The notes below the pieces were generated by a model. That model had not been told where the DNA came from. It did not search any database and saw only the letters and a list, made by a program, of their open reading frames with translations. From assembly GCA_905221605.1 (NCBI GenBank), contig CAJNDS010002496.1, positions 323,501 to 387,500 of the forward strand: a stretch of DNA of 64,000 bases, written 5' to 3'. The number at the start of each line of letters is the position of its first letter. Position 1 is the stretch's first letter. This document shows, one piece after another, positions 62,411 to 64,000 of the stretch. The position numbers and the translations under genes are program-made. The DNA is from Symbiodinium natans. Lineage: Eukaryota > Sar > Dinophyceae > Suessiales > Symbiodiniaceae.

Positions 62411-62740
62411 TGACATGTATATAGTTATATATATATATAAATGTATAAGGCAAGTGGAGGCCCCAGGGACTCATGCGCTGATAATTTTGACAAGGATGCA
62501 TGAACAAGTACATTGAGCATTTTGAATAATTTGGTGGTTTAAGTGAATTGTGCTGTTTGAACAATATGAGGTTTAAGTAAATTGAATAATATGAGGTTTA
62601 AGTAAATTGAATAATGTCTGCTGAAATAGTTTGACAAGGATGCATGATGAAGGCATATTGACTGCTCTGATAATTAGACAAGGATGCACGACGAAGGCAC
62701 GCACGATGCAAAACGCAAGCTCAATTTATAGGCTCTTGAG
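62411..62740. other. spacer related to the cassette right end
   Basis: GGTTTAAGTAAATTGAATAAT occurs twice and resembles the TTTAAGTGAATTGAATATTT of the cassette ends. Ends TCTTGAGGG into array 11. Confidence 0.55.
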
Positions 62741-62870
62741 GGTTTAGGGTTTAGGGTTTAGGGTTTAGGGTTTAGGGTTTAGGGTTTAGGTTTAGGGGTT
62801 AGGGTTTAGGGTTTAGGGTTTTGGGTTTAGGGTTTAGGGTTTAGGGTTTAGGGTTTAGGGTTTAGGGTTT
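62741..62870 (+). repeat. TTTAGGG array 11
   Basis: About 18 heptamers with three variants, between TCTTGA and ATTGAGCTTGC. Confidence 0.97.
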
Positions 62871-62967
62871 ATTGAGCTTGCTTCGTGTGCAGGGGTCGGT
62901 TTTTGAGAAAAATCTACCCCGACTTTTGTTGACTTTTTTTTTTTGTTTTTTTTTGTTTTTTTTTTTT

Positions 62968-63044
<77 letters not shown>

Positions 63045-64000
63045 TTTTTTTTTTTTGTTTTTTTTTGTTTCTTTTAGTTTTTTTGAATTTCTTCGAATTT
63101 CTTCTAGTTTCCCCTTGAGAGAAGAGAGAAGAGAGAAGAGAGAAGAGAGAAGAGAGAAGAGAGAGAGAAGAGAGAAGAGAGAAGAGAGAAGAGAGAAGAG
63201 AGAAGAGAGAAGAGAGAAGAGAGAAGAGAGAAGAGAGAAGAGAGAAGAGAGAAGAGAGAAGAGAGAATAGAGAAGAGAGAAGAGAGAAGAGAGAAGAGAG
63301 AAGAGAGAAGAGAGAAGAGAGAAGAGAGAAGAGAGAAGAGAGAAGAGAGAAGAGAGAAGAGAGAAGAGAGTTTAGTTTTTTTTTAGTTTTTTTTAGTAGT
63401 TTTTTTTAGTTTTTTTTTGTTTTTTTTTTAGTTTTTTTTTAGTTTTTTTTTTGTTTTTTGTTTTAGTTTTTTTTGTGTTTTTTTGTTTTTTGTTGTTTCT
63501 TTTTTGTTTTTTTTTAGTTTTTTTGTGTTTCTTTGAGCTTCCCCTTGAGAGAAAAGAGAAGAGAAAGGATGATAGGCAAAAAGAGAGAAGGGAAGAGAGA
63601 AGAGAAGAGAGGAGAGATTTGCCAGAAATGAAATGAATGATTAGATTCTTCGCCAAAAAATCTTCGCCCAATGATTCCAGAAGAAATCTCTGCAAAGAAG
63701 ATTATTTTAGAATATTTCTCTTTAGGAGATCCTCAATCAGATTTGATTTGGCAAGAAGGGAATGAATGATTAGATTCTTCGCCAAAAAACCTTCGCCAAA
63801 TGAATCCAGAAAAAATCTTCAAAAGGAAGATCTTCAGGATTCAGAATTTTTCTCATTAGGAAATTTCCAATCATATTTGGTTTGCCAGAAATGAAATGAA
63901 TGATTAGGTTCTTCGCCAAAAAATCTTTGTCCAATGATTCCAGAAGAAATCTTTGAAAAGAAGATTATTTTAGAATATTCCTCTTTAGGAGATCCTCAAT
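62871..64000. repeat. module E, copy 2 (continues beyond window)
   Basis: Same order as copy 1: ATTGAGCTTGCTTCG, T-runs (here over 60 T near 62975-63043), a longer AGAGAAG array (63115-63370), T-runs and the 264-bp satellite. Homology reaches the end of the window. Confidence 0.95.

Noticed and set aside
61337-62564. 202-codon Ile/Tyr/Ser/Leu frame
   Set aside because: ATATAGAT microsatellite read on the minus strand.

Overview
The window looks like a repeat-saturated, gene-poor, probably subtelomeric piece of a eukaryotic nuclear chromosome. The heptamer TTTAGGG (or its complement CCCTAAA) occurs everywhere: as long perfect arrays, as degenerate runs inside introns, and inside satellite monomers. 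A TTTAGGG telomere, split genes, very large satellites and a Penelope-like reverse transcriptase together suggest a dinoflagellate or a related alveolate. Cryptophyte or chrompodellid origin cannot be excluded from sequence alone. No rRNA, tRNA or dinoflagellate spliced-leader sequence was recognised. Most long open reading frames here are satellites whose period is a multiple of three and are not genes.

Region 1-14.7 kb. A 3.5-kb duplication (1-3530 and 11102-14680) brackets a block with the only convincing host-gene coding sequence. About ten short coding segments on the + strand (3696-8477) and four more (9233-11092) encode transmembrane helices, a small coiled coil and a cysteine-containing tail. 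They are separated by introns built largely of degenerate CCCTAAA/TTTAGGG repeats. The duplicated flank carries a 411-bp near-perfect palindrome and a 700-bp purine tract. Two MITE-like inverted-repeat elements lie at 9.6 and 10.1 kb.

Region 14.7-29.2 kb. A 62-bp satellite is interrupted by an AT-rich insert and by a 5.6-kb A-tailed insertion (16277-21914, minus strand) with a 21-bp target duplication and three unrecognised ORFs. Then follow 57-60-bp, 150-bp, 36-bp and 302-bp satellites.

Region 29.2-64 kb. Eleven G-strand telomere-repeat arrays, all in the same orientation, punctuate a modular landscape. The modules recur in order: array, conserved CCCACCCC box, variable satellite, hairpin, array, cassette with constant ends and an exchangeable satellite core, array, and so on. 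In one module a 5.67-kb Penelope-like element (37817-43488) sits between 5-bp GCGAG repeats. The matching empty site is still visible at 48792-48796. The element has a coiled-coil ORF1, a frameshifted reverse transcriptase, no GIY-YIG endonuclease, and fragments of a PD-(D/E)XK-like domain in permuted direct repeats.

The window is best read as a mosaic of subtelomeric modules grown by duplication, satellite turnover and retroelement insertion, next to a telomere-repeat-riddled membrane-protein gene.
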